Shown here one piece after another: positions 32,606 through 39,639 of a stretch of 41,870 nucleotides of DNA. Source of the DNA: a virus. The stretch lies in IMG/VR virus record IMGVR_UViG_3300013101_000001, positions 1 through 41,870 of that record; one strand, written 5' to 3'. Below the pieces are notes generated by a model. That model did no database searches, was not told where the DNA came from, and saw only the letters and a list, made by a program, of their open reading frames with translations. Made by a program: the position numbers and the translations under genes. The first letter of the stretch is position 1. Every line of letters begins with the position of its first letter.

Positions 32606-33499
32606 TTAAAACGTAAGAGAGGGGTCAATGAATTGTTCCATTGTTTCTAATATTTGGTCAAACTTTTCATTGAATAAATCAATCGTTCTTGCCATATTGA
32701 GGTGAATAGATTCATCTGCTTTAATTTCCGTAACATGTGGTTCAAAGTGAGGATAAAATACCACCAAGTCCACTGATTTTATTCCCGTGACTAACATTTG
32801 GAATTGAATTTGAGAGGAATAAACTTGACATAAATGTCCATCATGCCAATGAGCCAAGAACACACTCAACTCACTTGGGCATTTTATTTCAACCCCTCTT
32901 TGATTTGATGTATTTATCCCGTCCAAAGATACCCCTATTCTATGATTACTATTGAATTTAAATGGGACTTCCTCCACAATAGCAAGTTCTTCAATCTCAT
33001 AAGCTTCTCTTGCGATAGGCTCATAAGTATGCCCTCTCATCATGCCTTTTGTTGTATAGGTCTCTTCTCTCTCCTCTTTCAGAACTTTGAATTTTAGAAA
33101 CTCAGCCACTTTTTTGTACACGTATTGGTTGAATGTTGGCACGGGGTGACCTGTTATCGTAAAGGGGTTATTTGAGGCAGTAATAAAGCCTAAACGCTCA
33201 TTTAGCCACCCGTCTGTCCCTTGCTCATACACACCGTTTTCTATCGGCATAGATGAGATAGCTCTTAGAGTTACCTCGTTTTCTTTTTTAATAATTAATT
33301 CATTATGAGCTTTAATTAAATTAAAAAATTCTTTTTCCAATTTAAAACTAAACTCTATAACAAAGTCATCTCTAAAGTGTTGAGAGATAGCATACAACCG
33401 CTTCCCTTTTCCTGTAATCTTTTTCTCTACTGTGGCAACCAATGTTTTATTTAAGTTGTCGTTAATTGCTTTACTAATCTCTCTAATACATTCAAACAT
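32606..33499 (-). CDS. YqaJ-type (lambda exonuclease-like) recombination nuclease
   Basis: A 297-residue protein. The nuclease pattern starts at about residue 90: GTDGWLNERLGFITASN, then MMRGHTYEPIAREAYE (about 154-168), IGVSLDGIN (about 188-196, the catalytic Asp), GVEIKCP (about 203-209, the E-x-K of PD-(D/E)xK enzymes), and YSSQIQFQMLVTG (about 229-241). It resects 5' ends to give 3' single strands for the ERF annealing protein two genes upstream, as in lambda Red-type systems. The N-terminal 85 residues are an extra helical part. AAAGGATAG precedes the start and overlaps the previous stop. Confidence 0.88.
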   Translation of the reverse strand: MFECIREISKAINDNLNKTLVATVEKKITGKGKRLYAISQHFRDDFVIEFSFKLEKEFFNLIKAHNELIIKKENEVTLRAISSMPIENGVYEQGTDGWLNERLGFITASNNPFTITGHPVPTFNQYVYKKVAEFLKFKVLKEEREETYTTKGMMRGHTYEPIAREAYEIEELAIVEEVPFKFNSNHRIGVSLDGINTSNQRGVEIKCPSELSVFLAHWHDGHLCQVYSSQIQFQMLVTGIKSVDLVVFYPHFEPHVTEIKADESIHLNMARTIDLFNEKFDQILETMEQFIDPSLTF

Positions 33500-33502
33500 T
33501 TT

Positions 33503-33964
33503 CTATCCTTTTTTTATTTCTATTTTAATTTTTAATAACTCTTGCATCAATCTTACATTTGAACCATTACCACCAATCCAAGAGCCAACCTTTCCTGTAA
33601 TCAAGGTGTTACCCTCTACAGCTATAGTTCCGCTTCCGTCATGCCACCCTGCTAAATCTGAAAGCTTTCTTATTTGCATAACTGGTGTCTCAGGTAACAA
33701 TCTACCATCTTTACCAAGTAGGATACGATGCTCTCCCCATTTGAATTGTAGAGAAAGATAACTTCCCTCGAATAAAAACAGTCTTTGATTAGTTGAACAT
33801 TTCAACATAAACCCTTTGTTGAACGTAGGGATAGGGATTAGTCTACTTGGGATTCTCACAAGCAGTAGCCCCGCACAAACCCCGTTAAACTTAATGAAAT
33901 CGTCCGTTCTATCATAGGCATCTAGTGCCTTATTGATAGAGCCTAACAGTGCCTTATCTTTCAT
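33503..33964 (-). CDS. Hypothetical protein between ERF and exonuclease
   Basis: A 153-residue protein. I take the ATG at 33964, which has AGGGG 6 nt upstream and begins 1 nt after the ERF stop; an in-frame ATG at 34000 would overlap ERF by 35 nt. It begins MKDKALLGSINKALDAY and is beta-rich in the middle, with glycine-rich stretches (GSWIGGNGSN). Its place inside the recombination operon suggests a helper of resection or annealing. No family is recognised. Confidence 0.6.
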   Translation of the reverse strand: MKDKALLGSINKALDAYDRTDDFIKFNGVCAGLLLVRIPSRLIPIPTFNKGFMLKCSTNQRLFLFEGSYLSLQFKWGEHRILLGKDGRLLPETPVMQIRKLSDLAGWHDGSGTIAVEGNTLITGKVGSWIGGNGSNVRLMQELLKIKIEIKKG

Positions 33965-33965
33965 G

Positions 33966-34598
33966 TTATGCCCCTGTCCATTTCTTAGCAAGTTGGGCAT
34001 AGAATGACGATGTGTCTTTTTTAGTATCCCCTTTTATTGACTCCATGAAGTCTTCTCTCTTTGGGTTACCTTTAGCTAAATCCGTAGCTATTTCAAATGG
34101 TGTCTTTTGGGTTTGGGTTGCTTGATTAGTTGAGGCAGGGGCTTGATTAGTTGAGGCAGGGGCTTGATGTATTGGCTCAGGTGAGGCAGGAAAACAATAG
34201 TCGTGGTCACTTTGACCGTCGATTGCCAAGAGTCCTGTGAGTGCATATCTTCTAGCGTAAGTTGAATTAGCACCCGATGCTTGGGCTTCGGTGATAATTT
34301 GGTTTCCTGCTTTACTTACGGGAAGTTTCCCCTCTTTAGCAACTCCCGTTGCACTAGATATAAGCTCACCAGTTTCAATACAATACATTGAAGCCGTTGC
34401 TTCCAAATAGTTATGCTCACCTACGTTAACAACTTTATCACTCATCAATATAGCCACGCCAGTTTGCTCCAATAATGGCTTAACCGAGGCTATAATGTCC
34501 TCTAAACTTCGATATTGAGAATTCTTACCCGTTCTCATTTTAGGTGCATTTAATCGTACTTGAATATTTAGTAATTTTACCATGCTAGACGTTTTCAT
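33966..34598 (-). CDS. erf: ERF-family single-strand annealing protein
   Basis: A 210-residue protein with the ERF superfamily core: SQYRSLEDIIASVKPLLEQTG (about 27-47, in pieces), a strand with YLEATASMYCIETGELISS, then GANSTYARRYALTGLLAID (about 109-127, the most conserved part) and D-D. The C-terminus carries a 7-residue tandem repeat (APASTNQ twice), a variable linker, and a short acidic-to-basic tail. It anneals single strands made by the YqaJ exonuclease. It is first in the operon, under the strong phage-family promoter at 34630. Confidence 0.87.
   Translation of the reverse strand: MKTSSMVKLLNIQVRLNAPKMRTGKNSQYRSLEDIIASVKPLLEQTGVAILMSDKVVNVGEHNYLEATASMYCIETGELISSATGVAKEGKLPVSKAGNQIITEAQASGANSTYARRYALTGLLAIDGQSDHDYCFPASPEPIHQAPASTNQAPASTNQATQTQKTPFEIATDLAKGNPKREDFMESIKGDTKKDTSSFYAQLAKKWTGA
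34121..34162. repeat. 21-bp tandem duplication in the ERF gene
   Basis: 34121-34141 is repeated exactly at 34142-34162, adding seven codons (APASTNQ) to the linker of the ERF protein. The exact identity suggests a recent duplication. Confidence 0.9.
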
Positions 34599-34629
34599 AG
34601 TTTTTATCCTTATGTGTTTTGATAGGGGA

Positions 34630-34660
34630 AGTATAACATTCTAAGCCTTATAGTAAGGTT
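34630..34660 (-). promoter_or_regulatory. Phage-family promoter and operator for the recombination operon
   Basis: On the minus strand AACCTTA (34660-34654) and TAAGGCT flank the element CTATAAGG (34653-34646), which is 10 nt before TATACT (34635-34630). A further AAGGTTTATAACC lies upstream. The leader TATCAAAACACA and AAGGATA lead to the ATG at 34598. It is close to the 5915 and 10335 promoters. Confidence 0.75.
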
Positions 34661-34700
34661 ATAAACCTTGCAGTTGTGACCCTATTTACTTTAAAAAGGA

Positions 34701-34720
34701 TATAATCAAAAAAAAGGATA
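34701..34720 (+). promoter_or_regulatory. Probable promoter for the portal gene
   Basis: TATAAT (34701-34706) followed by AAAAAGGATACATC before the ATG at 34725. It is divergent from the recombination promoter and lacks the CTATAAGG element, like the other late genes. Confidence 0.5.
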
Positions 34721-34724
34721 CATC

Positions 34725-35879
34725 ATGAACAAAATAACGGACGGGTACTATTCGCTAACCAACAAGATAGGAACAATAGAGGACGTAACGTCAGGGCTAG
34801 ACATAACCGCTCAAAACTTAACTATCAATAGACCCTATTTAGCACAGGTCTACAATAGTATAGGCATTTTAAGAAACGTGATAGATATTCCCGTTGACGA
34901 TGCCTTTAGAGAGGGTAGAATATTCACAGAAAAAGAAGATATCTTGAAAGATTTTTATGAGACTTACGATGGGGTCATCTCATTGGCTCTTAAGTCTGCG
35001 AGAACATTTGGAGGGTCATTCTTGTATCTTGATGATAACAGACCTCCTATGGAGGGATTATTAAAAGGAAAACTAGACAGAATAGTCTTATTAGAGATTG
35101 ACGACCTCTTACCATTAGACAGCATTCAACTAAACCCGCTCAGTGATAATTACTTACGTCATGCGGGGTACGCAATTCATGCCACAGGTGAGACCGTTCA
35201 CCCGTCAAGGTTAATTTACATAGACGGAGTAGCAACAAACAAAGACAGACGGATAGAAAACGCAGGAATGGGAGTATCTTTGATTGAGATAGTGACCCCT
35301 GAGATTCAACAACTAATGACAGGGGTAAATAGGGGAGTTAATATCTTGACCGTGTTGGGTCAAGACGTACTTAAGATAGATGGACTAAACGAGTCGTTGA
35401 GTGTCACAGAGAGCCAAAGCGAAATAGAATCCCGACTAATGTCTATCAACCGTTTAAGAGGCATACTAAGCACGTTAGTTATAGATGCAGAAGATAGCTA
35501 CGAGAATGTAAATAGAAGTTTAGGAGGAGTTCAACCGTTAATCACGGAATTAAAGGAGATGGTTTGTTCTGTGGCTCGTATACCGTACTCTAAATTATTT
35601 GGTAGAAGCTCAGGTGGATTAAATTCCACAGGAGAAAACGAAATCAGAAACTTCTATGATGATGTAAAAAGCATCGTGCAAGTAGGCAAACTAAAGCCTA
35701 TCTATGAGCAGATAGATGAAGCTATCGGAATGACTGCCCCCGTGGTATTCGCTCCTCTATATTCGCCTGATAGTGGGGAATTAGCGAATATTGATAAAGT
35801 AAAAGCGGAAACGGCTAAGATTTTAATTGAGCAGGGGATACTAGAAGATGATGAGGTAAAGGAGAGGTTCTTTAATTAG
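34725..35879 (+). CDS. Portal protein (DUF1073-like)
   Basis: A 384-residue protein with features of the DUF1073 portal family: VIDIPVDDAFREGR near the start, FGGSFLYLDD (about 95), HPSRLIYIDG (about 164), and SKLFGRSSGGLNSTGENEIRNFYDDV (about 288-313, in pieces), followed by a helix and a tail rich in A, E and K. Portals form the ring through which DNA enters. It is shorter than many (400-500). The gene stands alone on the + strand inside the leftward early region, about 24 kb from the terminase. Its end overlaps the converging 35876 gene by 4 nt. Confidence 0.8.
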   Translation: MNKITDGYYSLTNKIGTIEDVTSGLDITAQNLTINRPYLAQVYNSIGILRNVIDIPVDDAFREGRIFTEKEDILKDFYETYDGVISLALKSARTFGGSFLYLDDNRPPMEGLLKGKLDRIVLLEIDDLLPLDSIQLNPLSDNYLRHAGYAIHATGETVHPSRLIYIDGVATNKDRRIENAGMGVSLIEIVTPEIQQLMTGVNRGVNILTVLGQDVLKIDGLNESLSVTESQSEIESRLMSINRLRGILSTLVIDAEDSYENVNRSLGGVQPLITELKEMVCSVARIPYSKLFGRSSGGLNSTGENEIRNFYDDVKSIVQVGKLKPIYEQIDEAIGMTAPVVFAPLYSPDSGELANIDKVKAETAKILIEQGILEDDEVKERFFN

Positions 35880-36112
35880 AACCCGTATTTTGATGCTTTG
35901 TGTTTGGCTCTATTGACCGATACAGGAGTTGCGGTTAACCCTGCCATGATTCGTCTATTTTGAGACGCGATGGCATCTAATTCGGATAACATATCTTCCT
36001 CTCTTCTTGTTCTAGGGTTAATAGCCATTAATAACGCTCTCTTGGCTCTCAGAGAGTGAAACGGGTCGTCAGTGTATAGTTTATCTAATTGCTTTCTGAA
36101 TCGTAGTGACAT
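35876..36112 (-). CDS. Hypothetical small basic protein (78 aa)
   Basis: An arginine- and lysine-rich helical protein, last in the leftward unit that begins near 39586 and converging on the portal gene (4-nt overlap). The ATG at 36112 is preceded by AAAGGATTACATC. No family is recognised. Confidence 0.55.
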   Translation of the reverse strand: MSLRFRKQLDKLYTDDPFHSLRAKRALLMAINPRTRREEDMLSELDAIASQNRRIMAGLTATPVSVNRAKHKASKYGF

Positions 36113-36151
36113 GATGTAATCCTTTCGTGTGTTTAATTATTAAAAGAAAAA

Positions 36152-36616
36152 CTATTTAACTTTTCTCAGTAGGTTAATATAGCGACCAATCAATATTGCT
36201 TCTGCCACACCGTCATCTTTCAGTTTAAAATCTAAACCGTAAACTTTCGACACTAAATCTATCGACCCTTTTTTCCCTTTTTTAAATAAACTAAACGCCC
36301 TTTTCCATTTAACCGCAGGAACGATAATAACCTCACGGCATAAGGCATGTCCTAGCCCCACAATTACCCCATACGGCACGAAAATATTTTTACTGTAACC
36401 TTGCCCCTCTTTTACAAATTGCTCCTCTATTGCCATGTCTAAAGGGCTAAACTCTTTTATTAACTCAGCACATGCCTTATAATCAATCTTTTGTGTAGTC
36501 TTCCCATTAACTTTACTTTTTATTGTCGGGGTATTAAAATGGGCTACCAACTCATTTTCTTTCCAAAAGGCAAACCCTCCTTTTACTCCCGCATCTATTG
36601 AAAGTAGAGTAGTCAT
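36152..36616 (-). CDS. RuvC-like Holliday-junction resolvase
   Basis: A 154-residue protein with the RNase-H-fold acidic residues of RuvC/poxvirus A22-type resolvases: SIDAG (D8), AIEEQ (E64 or E65) and DDGVAEAILIG (D134 or D135 and E139). Length is normal. It would cut recombination or replication junctions before packaging. The start codon overlaps the upstream stop (TAATG). A dispersed-word copy abuts its end (36135-36152). Confidence 0.8.
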   Translation of the reverse strand: MTTLLSIDAGVKGGFAFWKENELVAHFNTPTIKSKVNGKTTQKIDYKACAELIKEFSPLDMAIEEQFVKEGQGYSKNIFVPYGVIVGLGHALCREVIIVPAVKWKRAFSLFKKGKKGSIDLVSKVYGLDFKLKDDGVAEAILIGRYINLLRKVK

Positions 36617-36999
36617 TACGATACCCCCTTACACTGCCACACCATGATTGAACTTCCATACGTCTCTCCATTGTGGCTATACGCTTTCACAGCAAACAGA
36701 CGTGAGATGATAGTGTAATTAACTGTGAACCCTAGTGCTTCTAACGCAGACACAGGTTTAGAAACCAAGAGACCCATTTTTCCTTTATACATTTTACTCT
36801 CATACTTTCCACTTCGTTGTAAAGCGAAAAATATTTTATTTCTATAAGTATCTCGTTCTCTCTTAGAGCCAAAAAACACTTTGACAGTTTCCACGGCTTC
36901 CGCCACCACTAGTTTTGCTTTTTGGTCTCCAATTACAGCAACCTCAACGGCTACTTGACTCATGATGTTATCTACTTTTTTATCTAATTGCTTTTTCAA
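36616..36999 (-). CDS. Hypothetical protein between SSB and resolvase
   Basis: A 127-residue protein. The start is TTG at 36999 with AAGGATA 5 nt before it; the first ATG (36963) has no ribosome site. It is basic, with a middle region (GSKRERDTYRNKIFFALQRSGKYESKMYKG) that looks like a nucleic-acid binding helix pair. It lies between SSB and the RuvC-like gene in one operon. No family is recognised. Confidence 0.58.
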   Translation of the reverse strand: MKKQLDKKVDNIMSQVAVEVAVIGDQKAKLVVAEAVETVKVFFGSKRERDTYRNKIFFALQRSGKYESKMYKGKMGLLVSKPVSALEALGFTVNYTIISRLFAVKAYSHNGETYGSSIMVWQCKGVS

Positions 37000-37051
37000 A
37001 CTTTATCCTTTTAATTTTTCTTTTAATAATTCTGTGGAAACTCCCCTTTGA

Positions 37052-37612
37052 TTAAAAAGGGATTCCGTCATTGTCGTATTGTTGTGGTTGTGGTTGCTGT
37101 GGAGGTTGTGGTTGTGGAGCATAAGCCGTTGCTTGTTGTTGCGGAGCATAAGCCGTTGTTTGTTGTTGCGGTTGATATCCTTGCTGTGCTTGTTGTTGTT
37201 GTCTAGCTTGTTGCTGTGGAGGTTGATATCCTTGTTGACCTTGTTGACCTTGTTGACCTTGTTGACCTTGTTGACCTTGGTTATCATCTCTTGACCCTAT
37301 CATCTTCATAGTTTCAACAACTATTGAATGTTTGCTCTTTCTAGCTCCCGTTGTGTCCGTCCATGTATCAAGTTTTAGCCGTCCATCTACTAAAACCTGC
37401 TTTCCTTTTCCTAGGTATTGATTTGCAATCTCAGCCGTCTTACCAAAAAAAGTTAAGTCAATAAACATTACTTCCTCTTTTTGCTCACCTGATTGAGTTT
37501 TCCATTTTCGATTGGTTGCAATACCTACGTTACCGATAGCCGAGCCAGTTTGAGAATATTTAATCTCAACATCTCTTGTTAGATTTCCTAGTAAAGTTAC
37601 TTTATTATACAT
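37052..37612 (-). CDS. ssb: Single-stranded DNA-binding protein
   Basis: A 186-residue protein. The OB fold (residues 1-108) matches bacterial SSB: NKVTLLGNLTRDVEIKYSQTG, FIDLTFFGKTAEIANQYLGKGKQVLVDGRL, SKHSIVVETM. A 70-residue Q/P-rich linker encoded by tandem repeats follows, and the end is DNDGIPF, the acidic tip that recruits partners. It coats single strands during replication and recombination and fits the neighbouring ERF, exonuclease and resolvase. The start has AAGGATTAG, overlapping the previous stop. Confidence 0.93.
   Translation of the reverse strand: MYNKVTLLGNLTRDVEIKYSQTGSAIGNVGIATNRKWKTQSGEQKEEVMFIDLTFFGKTAEIANQYLGKGKQVLVDGRLKLDTWTDTTGARKSKHSIVVETMKMIGSRDDNQGQQGQQGQQGQQGQQGYQPPQQQARQQQQAQQGYQPQQQTTAYAPQQQATAYAPQPQPPQQPQPQQYDNDGIPF
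37116..37169. repeat. 27-bp tandem repeat in the SSB linker
   Basis: Two adjacent 27-bp units (37116-37142 and 37143-37169) differ at one base and encode a nine-residue Q/A/Y/P unit twice. Confidence 0.88.
37231..37279. repeat. 9-bp tandem repeat (CTTGTTGAC) in the SSB linker
   Basis: Five exact copies of CTTGTTGAC (37231-37275) encode a run of GQQ triplets on the minus strand. Such short units change copy number easily without breaking the frame. Confidence 0.92.
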
Positions 37613-37615
37613 TCT

Positions 37616-37870
37616 CTAATCCTTATCAATTTCTAGTGTGGTTAAGTGTAGCGTGTCGTTATTATCTATAAATGCAAAAACAAAACATTCATAATAATCC
37701 CCATCGCGAACATAATCGGTCTGAATGCTTTTGTACTCACCTGAATATTTCTTTAGCACCTCACTTATGTGGTCGTTAATACCGTTCTCGTATTTGTCAG
37801 ATACGTCATGGGTAGCATATCTGCTCCAATAGTCTGTCATACCTTGAAGTGCTTCTATTAGCTCTTTCAA
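37616..37870 (-). CDS. Small acidic protein A2 (paralogue of 38163..38435)
   Basis: An 84-residue protein related to the one at 38163: both have W near residue 15, NGI or DGI-xDHI/GHI, and a shared end YECFxFAFIDNN-x-TLHxT. The start is TTG (37870) with AAGGATAAAAT, under its own phage-family promoter at 37924. It is the second A copy of a duplicated A-B cassette. Function is unknown; small acidic phage proteins of this size are often inhibitors of host factors. Confidence 0.62.
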   Translation of the reverse strand: MKELIEALQGMTDYWSRYATHDVSDKYENGINDHISEVLKKYSGEYKSIQTDYVRDGDYYECFVFAFIDNNDTLHLTTLEIDKD

Positions 37871-37900
37871 ATTTTATCCTTTTCGTGTTTTGATATAAGA

Positions 37901-37941
37901 ATTATAACATTAATATTCTTATAGCAGGGTAAATATTACCC
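37901..37941 (-). promoter_or_regulatory. Phage-family promoter and GGGTAA/TTACCC inverted repeat
   Basis: On the minus strand CTATAAGAA (37924-37916) and, at family spacing, TATAAT (37906-37901) precede the 37870 gene. Just upstream GGGTAA (37927-37932) and TTACCC (37936-37941) form a 6-bp stem around ATA. This is the same hexamer as in the iteron cluster at 1434-1580. Confidence 0.65.
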
Positions 37942-37951
37942 CGATTGAAAG

Positions 37952-38176
37952 TTAGTTTTTGGTTGTTTCATTTGTGGAGGAAAGACTGTATCCCCAGTCA
38001 ATATTATTGTGTACTTCTTCCAATATTGCTTCTTCAACCAATGAAGCCATTTCATTTTCGGTCGTAGCGTCCTTTAAGTCCTCTTCTGTTATTTCCACTA
38101 CGTCTTCCACACTATCATTTGCGTATCCGAACGATACCCAAAAATTATACGTTCCTATATACTTATTTTTGTCCAT
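37952..38176 (-). CDS. Small acidic protein B2 (paralogue of 38432..38656)
   Basis: A 74-residue strongly acidic protein (VEDVVEITEEDLKDATTENE), with KYIGTxxFWVSxGYxND at the start shared with the B1 copy at 38432. The AAAGGATTATCTAATG start is also duplicated, which places it inside the end of A1 (14-nt overlap). The high D/E content would suit a DNA-mimic inhibitor, but this is only a suggestion. Confidence 0.62.
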   Translation of the reverse strand: MDKNKYIGTYNFWVSFGYANDSVEDVVEITEEDLKDATTENEMASLVEEAILEEVHNNIDWGYSLSSTNETTKN

Positions 38177-38435
38177 TAGATAATCCTTTAGTTATTTCAA
38201 TAGAGGTCACATGGAGTGTCCCATTGTTATCTATAAATGCGAAAAAGAAACACTCATAGTGGTTGCAATTATCCCGATATTCGATATCGTAAGATGAATA
38301 TTTGCACTTGTGCTTATCTAGTATCTCATCTATATGCCCGTCAATACCGTCTTTTCGATTGATTGGAGAATCGCTATGGGCATTTACACCCCAATGATTT
38401 GGAATGTCTTGAATGTCTCCTATGAGTTTGTTCAA
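38163..38435 (-). CDS. Small protein A1 (paralogue of 37616..37870)
   Basis: A 90-residue protein with the same pattern as A2, ending HYECFFFAFIDNNGTLHVTSIEI plus a short tail read through the start of B2. The start is TTG (38435) in TTGA overlap with the B1 stop, with AAGGATAAAAA upstream. B1-A1-B2-(promoter)-A2 is the order of the duplicated cassette. Confidence 0.6.
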   Translation of the reverse strand: MNKLIGDIQDIPNHWGVNAHSDSPINRKDGIDGHIDEILDKHKCKYSSYDIEYRDNCNHYECFFFAFIDNNGTLHVTSIEITKGLSNGQK

Positions 38436-38656
38436 TTTTTATCCTTTTTATTTTGTAGAGGTAAGACGATATCCCCATTCGATGAGATAGTGTATCTCTC
38501 CTGAAACAACTCTTCCACTCGTGCTGTTAATTCACTTTCGGTCGTAGCTTCGCTTAAGTCCTCTTTTGTTATTTTCATCACATCTTCTACTTTATCATTC
38601 CCGTACCCTATTGATACCCAAAATTTGTGTGTTCCTATATATTTACTTTTGTCCAT
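38432..38656 (-). CDS. Small acidic protein B1 (paralogue of 37952..38176)
   Basis: A 74-residue protein with KYIGTHKFWVSIGYGND and VEDVMKITKEDL, closely related to B2 over the first 50 residues; the C-terminal 20 have diverged. It starts inside the end of the zinc-ribbon gene (14-nt overlap) with AAAGGATTATCTAATG. Function is unknown. Confidence 0.6.
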   Translation of the reverse strand: MDKSKYIGTHKFWVSIGYGNDKVEDVMKITKEDLSEATTESELTARVEELFQERYTISSNGDIVLPLQNKKDKN

Positions 38657-38936
38657 TAGATAATCCTTTCTGTGTATTAATATCTGTAAATGTTACATCT
38701 AAATAACCTCGAGGATACATACCCCGTGGAGGTACAAGACTAATCTTTCGCTCTATATGCACCGTATCCTGTGATGCGAACTTTGCGTAACATTCTTTGC
38801 AATGGAGGGCAGTTTTACGCAACAAGGGGTATTCTATAGCCACCATCTTCTGTGCGGTTCTTTTCCGCTTACAGTAGGAACATGTTCTTCTAGGAACAAG
38901 AGAATTATTAAAAGAAAAATTAAGAGAATCAGACAT
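38643..38936 (-). CDS. Small zinc-ribbon protein
   Basis: A 97-residue protein. The ATG at 38936 has GGGGAGG 8 nt upstream; a longer frame from 39032 lies inside the previous gene. Two CxxC pairs (CSYC at about 18-21 and CKEC at about 44-47) with basic residues between them form a probable zinc ribbon, so DNA, RNA or protein binding is likely. Codons for NFSFNNS contain a dispersed-word copy (38902-38922). It overlaps neighbours on both sides. Confidence 0.6.
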   Translation of the reverse strand: MSDSLNFSFNNSLVPRRTCSYCKRKRTAQKMVAIEYPLLRKTALHCKECYAKFASQDTVHIERKISLVPPRGMYPRGYLDVTFTDINTQKGLSNGQK

Positions 38937-39285
38937 GAATAAACCTCCCCTGTGAAACAACTGCCCCCGTTTTGTTAAGCACTGTATACTTAGGGTCAAA
39001 CGTGCATATATCATAACGCACATGCCCCTCAATGTTAATTGATGATGCGGGATTATTAGCCTCCCAGTCTTTCACTATGCTCTTTACTTGATTAAACACT
39101 ATAGGGGTCACAACGTAAAATACGCTCGTTTTACGCTCAGGCATATCACGAAGTACCCCGCCTCTAAACGTAGGGATTTTATCCCCTTTATGTTTGATTA
39201 AACTGGTAAGTCCTGCTTTTCTGATAGCTAAATCTACTAATTTAGTTTGCTTAGAAAGCAGGGATACATATCGGGTTCGTCTCAT
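38929..39285 (-). CDS. Hypothetical protein (118 aa)
   Basis: A basic N-terminus (MRRTRYVSLLSKQTKLVDLAIRKAG) is followed by an alpha/beta part. I take the ATG at 39285, which starts 1 nt after the upstream stop (TAACATG), the same layout as 33964. The frame remains open to 39321 but has no ribosome site there. No family is recognised. Confidence 0.55.
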   Translation of the reverse strand: MRRTRYVSLLSKQTKLVDLAIRKAGLTSLIKHKGDKIPTFRGGVLRDMPERKTSVFYVVTPIVFNQVKSIVKDWEANNPASSINIEGHVRYDICTFDPKYTVLNKTGAVVSQGRFIHV

Positions 39286-39286
39286 G

Positions 39287-39586
39287 TTATTGACCCATAG
39301 CGACTGGAGAGTACGGCACAAACGCTACTTTCTTTTCCCACGCAATAGGTAAAAAATCTCCTTGTGTAAGGTGCTTTGCCTTGTTTGCAATGTATTTAAT
39401 TAGGTCTTTTTGCCCAACAATAATTGAGGTTTTGTAGGAAGTAGGATTGATTTGAGCAACTGCGATAAGTGTATTTTCATCGCTTCGGTCAACCCTAACA
39501 ACGCTAGGCAGTCTCTTAATTGCCATCACTAATCCTCTCATGGTTAGTGATTCTAAATATGCCAATGTGGCTTGATATTGATTCAT
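39287..39586 (-). CDS. Hypothetical protein (99 aa), first gene of the long leftward operon
   Basis: The ATG at 39586 has AAAGGATACA upstream and lies under a phage-family promoter at 39639. A frame open to 39625 would include the leader and is unlikely. The protein is basic and helical at the start and beta-rich later. It heads the run of small genes leading to SSB and the resolvase. No family is recognised. Confidence 0.6.
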   Translation of the reverse strand: MNQYQATLAYLESLTMRGLVMAIKRLPSVVRVDRSDENTLIAVAQINPTSYKTSIIVGQKDLIKYIANKAKHLTQGDFLPIAWEKKVAFVPYSPVAMGQ

Positions 39587-39615
39587 TTTTTGTATCCTTT
39601 TTGTGTTGTAAATAG

Positions 39616-39639
39616 AGTATAACATTAATAGCCTTATAG
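39616..39639 (-). promoter_or_regulatory. Phage-family promoter for the long leftward operon
   Basis: On the minus strand CTATAAGG (39639-39632), 10 nt, then TATACT (39621-39616). AAAAAGGATACA follows before the ATG at 39586. Confidence 0.72.

Noticed and set aside
37003-37287. Open frames with VNK or LLT repeats opposite and beside the SSB linker
   Set aside because: They are products of the 9-bp tandem repeat in other frames; SSB explains the region.
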